Source: a virus. From it: a stretch of 49,241 nucleotides of DNA. Below the pieces are notes generated by a model. The model worked only from the letters and a program-made list of their open reading frames with translations, was not told the origin of the DNA and searched no databases. Shown piece by piece: positions 30,732 through 38,260 of this stretch. The DNA lies in the IMG/VR virus record IMGVR_UViG_3300050821_007143, positions 1 through 49,241 of that record; one strand, written 5' to 3'. The position numbers and the translations under genes were made by a program. The number at the start of each line of letters is the position of its first letter. The first letter of the stretch is position 1.

Positions 30732-31477
30732 CAGCGAACCGGGCCGCTGCCATAACCGGGTGGGATGTAATCAAGCCCGAGAACCGGATAGCGGCTCGGC
30801 ATGGACTGTGCGTCACCCCCACCGCCGCCGATGACGACCGGGTGCTTCTTATGGCTAAACTGGCGCACCCGATGCCGCCGCATCGCCTCGTTAGCCTTAG
30901 TAAGCTTCAGGGCGGCGTCCTTGGCATCGTCGCGCTGGAGGATTTCGACCGCGGAAAAGAGCACGATCAGGTTGTCGGGCAGCGTGCTTTCATCAGCGTC
31001 GGCGACCATCTTGGTGACAGTCTTGGTCCCGCGCAGCCGGACCAGGCCGGTCGCTGCGGTCGCGTTGCTGTCCGGGACCGGCCACAGCTCGAACGTGTTG
31101 TCGTCGGCATGGTGCATCCAGCGCTCGGTCGGCCATGCCTTAAACCCGATATCCGAGTTGTAGATCGCAAACTGCTGGGGGCCGATGCCGTAGAGCAGCT
31201 CGGCATAGACCGGAGTAATGTTGTAGAGCAGCCAGATTTTCTCGATATCGTCAAAAGCGAGATCGACCGGGTAAGGGTAGTAACGCTGCCCGTCCGCCAA
31301 ATCTATATCCCGATCGACAATCAGCTGCGGCCAGTCGTAGTCCTGGTAAAGCTGTATCTGCGTCCGGTTGAGGTAATAGATCAGCGTGTCGCGATCGTTA
31401 ATGCCGTGCGCGACATTGGTCGAGTGACCGAGTTCGGCGCGCAAATCCGTCAGCATGTCGCTCAGCTGCTTAGGCAC
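30731..31477 (-). CDS. Tail tubular protein A-like (gatekeeper/adaptor)
   Basis: A 248-aa protein starts MPKQLSDMLTDLRAELGHST and contains LIYYLNRTQIQLYQDYDWPQ, YYPYPVDL and ADESTLPDNLIVLFSAVEIL, features of the helical adaptor proteins that sit below the portal in podoviruses (T7 gp11/P22 gp4 type). The stop overlaps the next start. It is placed directly before the nozzle gene, supporting the call. Confidence 0.75.
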   Translation of the reverse strand: MPKQLSDMLTDLRAELGHSTNVAHGINDRDTLIYYLNRTQIQLYQDYDWPQLIVDRDIDLADGQRYYPYPVDLAFDDIEKIWLLYNITPVYAELLYGIGPQQFAIYNSDIGFKAWPTERWMHHADDNTFELWPVPDSNATAATGLVRLRGTKTVTKMVADADESTLPDNLIVLFSAVEILQRDDAKDAALKLTKANEAMRRHRVRQFSHKKHPVVIGGGGGDAQSMPSRYPVLGLDYIPPGYGSGPVR

Positions 31478-31480
31478 AGC

Positions 31481-32149
31481 TTACCCCCCGTAGTTCTGCA
31501 CATGATCCGGGGGATGACTGCCGCCGGCGTTGACATCCGGCACGGTCGACGGCGCCCGCGCGGCCGACGCCCGGCGTGACGAACCCCGGTTGTGCGTGTC
31601 GCGAACGATGTGCGGCAGGTCCTCGGGGCGCGGCATCACCTGGTCCGGGACCACCGGGGCGACCAGCCCAAAGTCTTCGTCCTCCTCGTCCTGCGCGTGC
31701 GCGGCGATCTCGTCCGCGGTCGGCTCGTCTTCCACCGGAAGCGGCGGGGGGTCGAGCACCGGGGCGCCGGGCGTCGGTGCCATGGTGAACTGATCGAGCG
31801 GGCGCAGCCGCGGGTCCGGGCTGTCGGGGAGCACCGGGCGCGGCTTATAGATCGGCAAGGTGCAAGGCGGGATCGACGGGTCGGATAGGTCTAACCGCGG
31901 GCGGGCGCCGGGATAGACCTGCTGCACGACTTCCGGTGTGTAGATTAGCTGAACGCGCGCCAGAACCTCGTCGTTGGTGGCTTCCCAGCTGCCGACGACA
32001 TGGATATCGGTGATTGCATCCTCGCCGTGGATAAACTGCAGGATCGGCAGCTCGGGGAAGGCGATCGGCCGCGAGCGGTCGCGGTAGACCGTATTGCCCT
32101 GGTCACCCCCAAGGGCGATCATGCAACGCAGAAGATGAAACGCGGGCAT
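31481..32149 (-). CDS. Hypothetical structural protein
   Basis: 222 aa. The N-terminal 75 residues are mixed alpha/beta (MPAFHLLRCMIALGGDQGNT, SWEATNDEVLARVQLIYTPE), and the rest is Pro/Asp/Glu-rich and probably disordered. Its ATG overlaps the stop of the small gene upstream. The position between capsid and tail adaptor suggests a head-completion or decoration role. No family was recognised. Confidence 0.55.
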   Translation of the reverse strand: MPAFHLLRCMIALGGDQGNTVYRDRSRPIAFPELPILQFIHGEDAITDIHVVGSWEATNDEVLARVQLIYTPEVVQQVYPGARPRLDLSDPSIPPCTLPIYKPRPVLPDSPDPRLRPLDQFTMAPTPGAPVLDPPPLPVEDEPTADEIAAHAQDEEDEDFGLVAPVVPDQVMPRPEDLPHIVRDTHNRGSSRRASAARAPSTVPDVNAGGSHPPDHVQNYGG

Positions 32150-32322
32150 CAGTAGCCTCCTCGCCGCGGCGGGGCCTTGCGTTCGGGAAGCTTGGCCTGG
32201 CTGCGTCCCTTATCGGCAGCGACATAGTCCCGGGCGACCGATTTCGGCACATCGGAACCCTTGATGCCGCCCGATGCGACACCGTGCATCAGACGGGACT
32301 GCGCCTTGGATTTTGACGGCAT
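32149..32322 (-). CDS. DUF3008-like small basic phage protein
   Basis: The ATG at 32322 has AAGGGAAAG upstream and gives the typical beginning MPSKSKAQSRLMHGVASGG; the ATG at 32337 is an alternative. The 57-aa protein is basic (SVARDYVAADKGRSQAKLPE). Proteins with this start are widespread among phages near capsid genes, as DUF3008-like, of unknown function. Confidence 0.65.
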   Translation of the reverse strand: MPSKSKAQSRLMHGVASGGIKGSDVPKSVARDYVAADKGRSQAKLPERKAPPRRGGY

Positions 32323-32351
32323 GATCTTTCCCTTCATTGGGTGAGATCGGA

Positions 32352-32386
32352 GGCTGGTCCCGCAGGGTGACTACTCGGGACCAGCC
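32352..32386. promoter_or_regulatory. Hairpin after the capsid gene
   Basis: GGCTGGTCCCG (32352-32362) pairs exactly with CGGGACCAGCC (32376-32386) around a 13-base loop, ten bases after the capsid stop on the minus strand. No U-run follows. The same arm core, CTGGTCCCG/CGGGACCAG, forms the base of the hairpin at 45826-45865. It may partly terminate transcription or stabilise capsid mRNA. Confidence 0.5.
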
Positions 32387-32395
32387 CCCGGCGTT

Positions 32396-33478
32396 TCAGG
32401 CGATCTCGACGACGAGCGCCGAGTTCACCTGCTGCGCAACGATTTGACCCGTGTGGGTCATCGACTTGTACATGACAAACTGATTGAAGGGTCTCGCCGG
32501 CGTGAACCGGTGGTCCCACTCGCCGTCCTGCTTCATCAGGTAGATATGCCGCGGGTCCCACCAGTAGGCCCGCTTGGCAAAACCGAGATCGTCGAGCGTC
32601 GGGTCGTACTCGATCGTCGTGTTCATAAACTTGAGCTGCCCCATCGACCCGTCCTGGGGACCGGTGAAGCCGGTCATCGTGTAGTTGCCGTTGGCGCGCA
32701 GCTCGACTTCCATTGCCGAAATAAAGCTGCTGCCGGCGAGGCACTTTGACGGCCGCCCGCCGTAGCGGATCAGCTGGCGGTACTCCTGCTGCAAAAACTG
32801 CAGCAGCGCGCCGCCATTGGTCGCCGCCGAAGTGATCGCCCCGCGCCCGCCGGCCGTGCCAAAAGCAGCCGTGGCCGCGCGGTTTTGCCACCAGGTATTG
32901 GTCGAGCGGGCCAGGCCCCCGAGGGTCCCGGTGTTGGGGACCGCGGCAATGATCGCCTGCATCCCGGCCAGGGCTTTTGCGTCCCCCGTGCCGTCGCCCC
33001 ACATCAGATTGTTCATGCTGCGGGCGTACTGCTCGCCAAAATCCTCCAGCTTGTCCTGCAGGAGGTTCACCAGGACCGTTACCTCACGGTCCGAGTGGTT
33101 GGAGAGCGTCTCACCGTTACCGCCGTCGTCGGTAACGCTGATGCCGTCGATCTTCAATTCGGTGTGGGTCAGCGTCAAGCCGATATGATGCTCACGCCAG
33201 GGGTAGTTCACCCGTTGAATATTGGCCGGCGTGTAAAACGAGACCGTATCGTTATGGGTGTAGCCAACGACGTGATCGTTGACGCCGCCCGCGCCGTAAG
33301 CCCCCTTTACCGCCAGGCTGATGTTACCCTTGCCGCCGGGGAAGGATTTCGCGCTGCCCTCGAAAAGACGAAGTAAAGGTTTTGCCTGGATCGACTGCTT
33401 AAACGTGTCCCCCTTGTTGTAGTAAAAATCCAGTGATGCGTTAGCGATATTCGCGATTTCGCCTGCCGTGAAGGCCAT
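32396..33478 (-). CDS. Major capsid protein
   Basis: This is a 360-aa protein. The N-terminus MAFTAGEIANIANASLDFYY, AYGAGGVNDHVVGYTHNDTV, the strand-rich WREHHIGLTLTHTELKIDGI, EQYARSMNNLMWGDGTGD and late GFAKRAYWWDPRHIYLMK fit the HK97-fold major capsid proteins of podoviruses. It directly follows a scaffold-like gene and precedes head-tail genes. It forms the icosahedral shell. Confidence 0.85.
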   Translation of the reverse strand: MAFTAGEIANIANASLDFYYNKGDTFKQSIQAKPLLRLFEGSAKSFPGGKGNISLAVKGAYGAGGVNDHVVGYTHNDTVSFYTPANIQRVNYPWREHHIGLTLTHTELKIDGISVTDDGGNGETLSNHSDREVTVLVNLLQDKLEDFGEQYARSMNNLMWGDGTGDAKALAGMQAIIAAVPNTGTLGGLARSTNTWWQNRAATAAFGTAGGRGAITSAATNGGALLQFLQQEYRQLIRYGGRPSKCLAGSSFISAMEVELRANGNYTMTGFTGPQDGSMGQLKFMNTTIEYDPTLDDLGFAKRAYWWDPRHIYLMKQDGEWDHRFTPARPFNQFVMYKSMTHTGQIVAQQVNSALVVEIA

Positions 33479-33493
33479 GGCTGGTCATCCCCG

Positions 33494-34597
33494 TCACGAG
33501 GCACGCCTCATGTTGGCGAGAGCCATCACCGCTGCTTCCTTCATGGTGCGCGGCTCGGCGCCCGGCGTGCCGGTTGCGACATGAATGCTGGACGGGGTGA
33601 GCCGCGTTGGTCTTGGTGCGGGACGCACCTGGACAAACGTCGCTTTGACCTCGTCATACGCCGTCTTTACCAAGGCCACCGCGTCTTCCTGAGAGCGGGG
33701 CAAGCCGCGCTCCTGGAGAAGCCCTTGCGCGTAACGGCGAACAGCACCCGCTATTCGGGCGTAATCGGGGTCCTGTCGCTGGATACCCTGCTCCCAGACA
33801 TCGACCGCGTTGCGGATGGTCTCCGTGTGACGGTTTTGCTGGGTGACAGTCGCTGCCTGGTTGACATTCCGAAGCTCGGCCTCGGCCAGCTGAGCGCGAT
33901 GCCGCGTCCGGGTCAGCTCGCGCGCCGACGCTTCATCGATCAGCCCTTGATCGACCTGCTGCTGCAGATCGGGACTGACGCGAATACCGAGCGCTTCCTG
34001 CGCCGCCAGCACATAAGGCATGACGCCGTTGAGAAACCCTTGGTAGTCGCCGCGGCGCAAAACCGCCCCGACCCCGAGCAGCTGGTTCACGTCTTCCGGC
34101 GCGAGCTGAGCTTGCTGGAGAAAACCCTGCATCTGCCGGTGCTGGGTCAGCTCCGGCTGCAGGCTCTCAACGGTCTGACGGGCTTCATTACGTTGCGCGA
34201 TAAGCTGCTCGATGCGCTGACGCGTCTGCGGACGAAGCTTTTTTAGCTCGGCCTCGGTCGGGTCTTCGGGAGGTGTCTGCCTGGTAGCTTGGGTATCCGG
34301 CTGGGGTTGGTCCCGGCCCGTAGCCGCTGCCTGGTCCCCGGAGCTTTGGTCCTCGGGTTCGGTCTCCGCGTCATCAGAGGGGAGAGCCGTCTCCTCGGAC
34401 CGCGTCTCAACAACCTTCTTGACTGCGGCAAGCAGCCCTTCCCGGTCGGACTGGCGGCTGTCGCCTGACGAGGGCGCATTACGATCAGCGTCTGACGAGG
34501 ACGCGGTATCGTCCGACCCCGCCGGTGGTGGCGGTGTCGTCTCAATGGCGCTGGACGATGGCGCCTCTTGTGCGTCCGGTAATGTGTCGTCGGCCAT
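33494..34597 (-). CDS. Scaffolding protein
   Basis: A 367-aa acidic protein. Residues 1-120 are Ser/Asp/Pro-rich and disordered. About 115-260 is coiled coil (RQRIEQLIAQRNEARQTVES). The C-terminus is basic (TMKEAAVMALANMRRAS), the usual capsid-binding end of scaffolds. Lying immediately before the capsid gene with the same strand supports the call. Confidence 0.75.
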   Translation of the reverse strand: MADDTLPDAQEAPSSSAIETTPPPPAGSDDTASSSDADRNAPSSGDSRQSDREGLLAAVKKVVETRSEETALPSDDAETEPEDQSSGDQAAATGRDQPQPDTQATRQTPPEDPTEAELKKLRPQTRQRIEQLIAQRNEARQTVESLQPELTQHRQMQGFLQQAQLAPEDVNQLLGVGAVLRRGDYQGFLNGVMPYVLAAQEALGIRVSPDLQQQVDQGLIDEASARELTRTRHRAQLAEAELRNVNQAATVTQQNRHTETIRNAVDVWEQGIQRQDPDYARIAGAVRRYAQGLLQERGLPRSQEDAVALVKTAYDEVKATFVQVRPAPRPTRLTPSSIHVATGTPGAEPRTMKEAAVMALANMRRAS

Positions 34598-34648
34598 CCA
34601 GGTCTTGCCGATCCTGTTTGATCCGCAAACCCTTATGCGCCGTGTTGG

Positions 34649-34674
34649 GTGTCTTGTCTAGAAATTGTGTCTTG
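34649..34674 (-). promoter_or_regulatory. Paired CAAGACAC sites upstream of the scaffold-capsid genes
   Basis: GTGTCTTG on the plus strand occurs at 34649-34656 and 34667-34674, that is CAAGACAC twice, 18 bases apart, when read in the direction of the scaffold gene. This 86-base gap is the only clear break in the overlapping late genes between the lysis-like cassette and the capsid. The same octamer is repeated four times at 16701-17123. It is a candidate activator site or phage-specific promoter. Confidence 0.4.
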
Positions 34675-34683
34675 GAGACAAAA

Positions 34684-34968
34684 CTACTGCCCGGTGCTGC
34701 CCCCGAGGATGTACCCGGCGATCGCCGAGAGCGCGGCCAGGGCGGCCTCGCCGCTGATCTTCTCCTGCAGGCAGAGCAGCGCGATCGTCGGCACGATCAG
34801 GAAGAGCACGATCGCTCGCGCGATGATCCGCCCCTCGATCATCTGTCTGACCGTCGCATCACTCCCGGGAGCGAAAAAAATACTCCCAAAAACCAGCAGG
34901 CCGGTGACAGTGACCAAAATGCCCACCATGCCAAACGCCGCCCAGAGCAGGCGATCATGGCTGTCCAT
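34684..34968 (-). CDS. 94-aa multi-span membrane protein, candidate holin
   Basis: The ATG at 34968 overlaps the stop of the tiny gene upstream (TGATG), so it is preferred over the TTG at 34977. Hydrophobic segments lie at about residues 8-30 (LLWAAFGMVGILVTVTGLLV), 46-63 (AIVLFLIVPTIALLCL) and 73-90 (LAALSAIAGYILGG), with charged connecting parts. Three spans and this size fit class I holins. It ends the nested set of four small membrane genes. Confidence 0.6.
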   Translation of the reverse strand: MDSHDRLLWAAFGMVGILVTVTGLLVFGSIFFAPGSDATVRQMIEGRIIARAIVLFLIVPTIALLCLQEKISGEAALAALSAIAGYILGGSTGQ

Positions 34969-35078
34969 CACGGCCAATCCGCATCAAATTCAGCGTCAGG
35001 CAGGGGCTCCGAGCACAACGCCGGTGCTATCAGCACCAGGACTACCATCCAGCCCAGGAGGAAATACACCCACGTCAC
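34968..35078 (-). CDS. 36-aa membrane peptide
   Basis: A GTG at 35078 overlaps the previous stop (GTGA), and its own stop overlaps the next ATG. The product is VTWVYFLLGWMVVLVLIAPA (first residue Met in practice) followed by LCSEPLPDAEFDADWP. One hydrophobic span is followed by a Cys and an acidic Pro-containing tail. The Cys context ALC is only a weak lipobox, so an outer-membrane spanin is possible but unproven. The gene is too short for ordinary gene finders. Confidence 0.55.
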   Translation of the reverse strand: MTWVYFLLGWMVVLVLIAPALCSEPLPDAEFDADWP

Positions 35079-35290
35079 TTAAGCTCCATGCAGCGGGTGA
35101 CGATCTGCGTGACCAGCGCGGTACGCCGGTCGATCTGGTCCGCGAGAAACCACATCACTAAACCGAGGAACATTACGTTCAGGGCGACCAACATTATAAA
35201 AACCGGCGGGAGCGCGCCGACTAGCTTACCCCCCAGGTCGGTCAGCGCGCCGATCGTGCCCTCATGCTTGGGATCGGGAGGCGCGCTCAC
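35075..35290 (-). CDS. 71-aa single-span membrane protein
   Basis: A GTG at 35290 overlaps the stop of the 52-aa gene upstream (GTGA); the longer reading from 35341 runs through that gene. A soluble N-terminus (SAPPDPKHEGTIGALTDLGG) precedes a strongly hydrophobic segment at about residues 27-48 (VFIMLVALNVMFLGLVMWFL) and a charged C-terminus (DQIDRRTALVTQIVTRCMEL). It is a candidate holin/antiholin or inner-membrane spanin. Confidence 0.6.
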   Translation of the reverse strand: MSAPPDPKHEGTIGALTDLGGKLVGALPPVFIMLVALNVMFLGLVMWFLADQIDRRTALVTQIVTRCMELK

Positions 35291-35445
35291 CTCAGTCCCG
35301 GGACAAACAAGAACACCGCCAGCAACACCACCGCGATCCACGCCAGCCAGCTGCTGGCCCAGGTATATCCGCTCACCGGCGCAACCGGCAGCAGGCTAAG
35401 AAACCATAAGAAAAGATCAACGATCAGCAGGATTTCGATGACCAT
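35287..35445 (-). CDS. 52-aa two-span membrane protein
   Basis: The ATG at 35445 overlaps the stop of the gene upstream and has GGAGG upstream. Two hydrophobic segments (about residues 3-20, VIEILLIVDLFLWFLSLL, and 32-50, WLAWIAVVLLAVFLFVPG) are linked by a short polar turn. The size and hairpin topology fit class II holins. It is first in a chain of four membrane proteins, each overlapping the next by 1-4 bases. Confidence 0.6.
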   Translation of the reverse strand: MVIEILLIVDLFLWFLSLLPVAPVSGYTWASSWLAWIAVVLLAVFLFVPGLR

Positions 35446-35918
35446 CACATACCTCCACCACCTGACCGCGTTAAGGCGTTCATATCGCGGTCCCGGTAGA
35501 TCGGCTGACCGGTCTCCGGGCTGTAGTTCTGCATGTTCAAGATGCGCTGGTCCCGGATGAGACGGTCTTGCGGGGCTCCCCCCATGGAGGGATCACTGCT
35601 AAACCAGCTTCGCGGCATGGTGTTCACAAACTCCGGGCGCGGCGGATAGATCACCGTGTCCTGGTTTCCCATAGCTTGCGGCGTCTGACTGTAGATCAAA
35701 GGATCCTGCCCGGCGAAATACACCGGGTTTGTCACGCTACGAGCGGGCGATACCGCCGGCGGGTTAGCCACATAGTCTTCAGCGGACATCGTCCCCGGTG
35801 TTTGAGGCAACATGCTTGCGCCGTAGATGCTACTCAACCACTGCGGCGGTGACGCCGGCGGTACCTGCTGCCGCACATAAGCCTGCATCGCCTGCTGTTC
35901 TTCCATCGGTGTCATCAT
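35445..35918 (-). CDS. 157-aa hypothetical virion-associated protein
   Basis: The ATG overlaps the portal stop (ATGA). A short helical start (MMTPMEEQQAMQAYVRQQVP) is followed by Pro/Ser/Tyr-rich extended sequence and a Gly-rich end (GGGGM). No family was recognised. Its position between portal and the membrane-protein cassette suggests a head-completion or lysis-accessory role. Confidence 0.5.
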   Translation of the reverse strand: MMTPMEEQQAMQAYVRQQVPPASPPQWLSSIYGASMLPQTPGTMSAEDYVANPPAVSPARSVTNPVYFAGQDPLIYSQTPQAMGNQDTVIYPPRPEFVNTMPRSWFSSDPSMGGAPQDRLIRDQRILNMQNYSPETGQPIYRDRDMNALTRSGGGGM

Positions 35919-38260
35919 GGCGTTGGGAACCCTGGATTGCGCATCGCGCCCTTTGGCAGGGCGCCGCCCGTGCCTGGCCGATTGCCGTTGGAACCATAGA
36001 TTTGCATCGGTGGCACTCGCGGCCCGAGCGACCCGGCGGTCCCGGGACCGGTAATCGAGTTGGTCATACCCTGTGCGGCCTGCGCACTAGGGTCCTCATC
36101 CGGCCCCGGCGGTCGCGGCGCCCCCTTGCCGGCGCCGTCCGGTCCACCGGCCGCGTTCGGACCATCAGACGGCGCCGGCGGCGGCCGACCCATCAACTGA
36201 TTAAGCGCCTCCATCGAGGGAATGCCCTCGGCAAAAGCCTCGGTCATATCGACATCGTCGCCCATGCGGCGGATCAGCTGCCGCGCCAACCACTCAGGGC
36301 TGATCCCGGGGATACGCTGCAGAATGGGGACCAGCTGGGTCAGGGTCTGCACATCTTCCTGCCGGTTTGGCGGGCCGTTAGCGCCGACATCGACTTCAAG
36401 CCAGACATTCTCGGCCACCGTCTGCGGGTCGAGACTGGGCCAGACCGCACCTGGACCGACCACCTTTGTCACCGTCTCGGGCTGGACGTTGAGGATCAAA
36501 ATCTGGCTCGACGCGACCGCCATCTCGGTCATCACATCGTTGATGTCGTCGATCGTCGAGGTCGTATCGGTCGACTGCGAGAATTGCGCAACCGAGACCT
36601 CGGTCGCCGTTACCCCGGACGTAGTCCCCTGATCGGCCTGGTCCGACCCGAGGACACGCAACGCGTCCTCGAACACCGGCGCGGTGTCGTAGACCGCGGC
36701 GTCGATCGGCGGCATGTGGACGACCTGCAGCACATCCTCGATCTTCTGCCCCGGCGCGAGCGCGTTGAGTTCGAGGAGCGCGTTGGCCGGGTGGGTGCGC
36801 AGCTTTTCGAGGTCGGGCTCCTCCAGCAAACCGGCCGCGACAGCGATCTTGGGCCGGTTGGCGCGACGGTGCTCGCGCAGCCCCTGCCGGGCCCGGTTGA
36901 GTTCGAGCTGCATGTCGCGCAACAGGTCGATATCGGACTGCGGATAGAGTGTCTTCTCGTCATAGCCCTCGTTGAGGGTAAACGAGAACCACGGCCAGAA
37001 CCGTGTCGTCGGGGTCTCCGGCGGCGCCGGCTCCTGGAGAAAGTCGCAGTAGCCGTCGCAGACGACAAAGACGTTGCCATCCTTGCGATTGTAGATTTCC
37101 CAGACACAGGCGAGGCTGGGGGCGCAGTCATCGTCATCCTCGCCGCCGGCCGCGTAGTGGTTCGCACTGCCGGTCTCGTCGCCGTCCTCGTCATAGGCGG
37201 TATAATCGCCGCCGACATCGATCATGTAGACTTCTTCGATCTCGTCGGGGGTCAGCAGGTATTCCTGCGCCACCCAGTCGGCGCCGAGAAACCCGCGCAG
37301 CGTGCGGCACCGCGGATCGGGGATGATCGCCGTGCTGTCGGGGTAATCAAAGCTCAGCCCCTCGCGCACGATCAGCTGGCTCTCGCCTGTCAGGCCCTGG
37401 ATCGCCAGCTTCAGTTCCTCGGCGTCGGCGCTGTCGTCCTGAAACTCGTCATCGGCCATATCGGCCGCCAGGCGCTCGATATTCGCCAGCCGCTCGCTCA
37501 TATCGGCGATGCGGTGCTCGATCTCCGGGCGCATCTGCATCGCTCGCTGAAACCCGAGCTTGACATAGCCGACACCGGTGACGATCGCGCGCCGGATCGA
37601 CATCTTCATGCCGCCCTTAAACGAGTGATTTTGCTCCTGGATGTTGTAATCATAGAGGATTTCGAGGGTGCGGCCGACCTTTTCGGTCATCTCGGCAAAA
37701 CGCTTGACCATCGCGGCGTCCTGCAGGATCGCCATCGCATTGGGGTCGACAATTCCCCTCTGCTGACCCATCGCGAGGCTCTGCTGCGCCTGCATGAGCT
37801 GCTGCATCGTGCCGTCCCAGGTTTGCGCGATCAGCTTGGGCTTGCTCTTAGCCTTCATCGTCGGGTTGTTGGGGTAAAGCTCGGCCGTGCGCTGCAGGAC
37901 GTGGCGGATGCAGATGTTCGCGACATAACGATCGTCGCGCTTGGCGTTACGATCGAGGCGGGTGCCCTCCCACTGCCGGCCCTCGACAAACTCCATGTTC
38001 GCGCGCATTCGCTTGAAGGGCGCTTCCCAATGCTTTTTGGCCCGCTTGACCCGGTCCTGCCAGCGGGTGACGAGTTTCTTGCGCGGCTCGTCGGGATCGG
38101 GCTTTTCACGGGAGACAAAATCCTGGTCCTGACCCTGTCCCGGGACAAGTCCCGGGGCCGATGACGGGGGAGGTGGTCCGATCACCGGCCCCGGCAGTCC
38201 GCCGACCCCCGTCGGCGGTCCCCCAGGCCCCATTGGAGGCATCATCGGGGAACTCATCAC
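35915..38260 (-). CDS. Portal protein
   Basis: This is a 781-aa protein. After a Pro/Gly-rich start, residues about 55-115 (KKLVTRWQDRVKRAKKHWEA, DRYVANICIRHVLQRTAELY) begin a P22/N4-type portal core. A long central domain contains FDYPDSTAIIPDPRCR and DIDLLRDMQLELNRARQGLR, and the C-terminal wing is helical with a Pro-rich tail. The gene overlaps terL by four bases. The large size is typical of podovirus portals, which form the dodecameric DNA entry channel. Confidence 0.85.
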   Translation of the reverse strand: MMSSPMMPPMGPGGPPTGVGGLPGPVIGPPPPSSAPGLVPGQGQDQDFVSREKPDPDEPRKKLVTRWQDRVKRAKKHWEAPFKRMRANMEFVEGRQWEGTRLDRNAKRDDRYVANICIRHVLQRTAELYPNNPTMKAKSKPKLIAQTWDGTMQQLMQAQQSLAMGQQRGIVDPNAMAILQDAAMVKRFAEMTEKVGRTLEILYDYNIQEQNHSFKGGMKMSIRRAIVTGVGYVKLGFQRAMQMRPEIEHRIADMSERLANIERLAADMADDEFQDDSADAEELKLAIQGLTGESQLIVREGLSFDYPDSTAIIPDPRCRTLRGFLGADWVAQEYLLTPDEIEEVYMIDVGGDYTAYDEDGDETGSANHYAAGGEDDDDCAPSLACVWEIYNRKDGNVFVVCDGYCDFLQEPAPPETPTTRFWPWFSFTLNEGYDEKTLYPQSDIDLLRDMQLELNRARQGLREHRRANRPKIAVAAGLLEEPDLEKLRTHPANALLELNALAPGQKIEDVLQVVHMPPIDAAVYDTAPVFEDALRVLGSDQADQGTTSGVTATEVSVAQFSQSTDTTSTIDDINDVMTEMAVASSQILILNVQPETVTKVVGPGAVWPSLDPQTVAENVWLEVDVGANGPPNRQEDVQTLTQLVPILQRIPGISPEWLARQLIRRMGDDVDMTEAFAEGIPSMEALNQLMGRPPPAPSDGPNAAGGPDGAGKGAPRPPGPDEDPSAQAAQGMTNSITGPGTAGSLGPRVPPMQIYGSNGNRPGTGGALPKGAMRNPGFPTP

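Noticed and set aside
35798-38164. 788-aa plus-strand ORF
   Set aside because: Exact antisense of the portal gene; a codon-bias shadow in GC-rich DNA.
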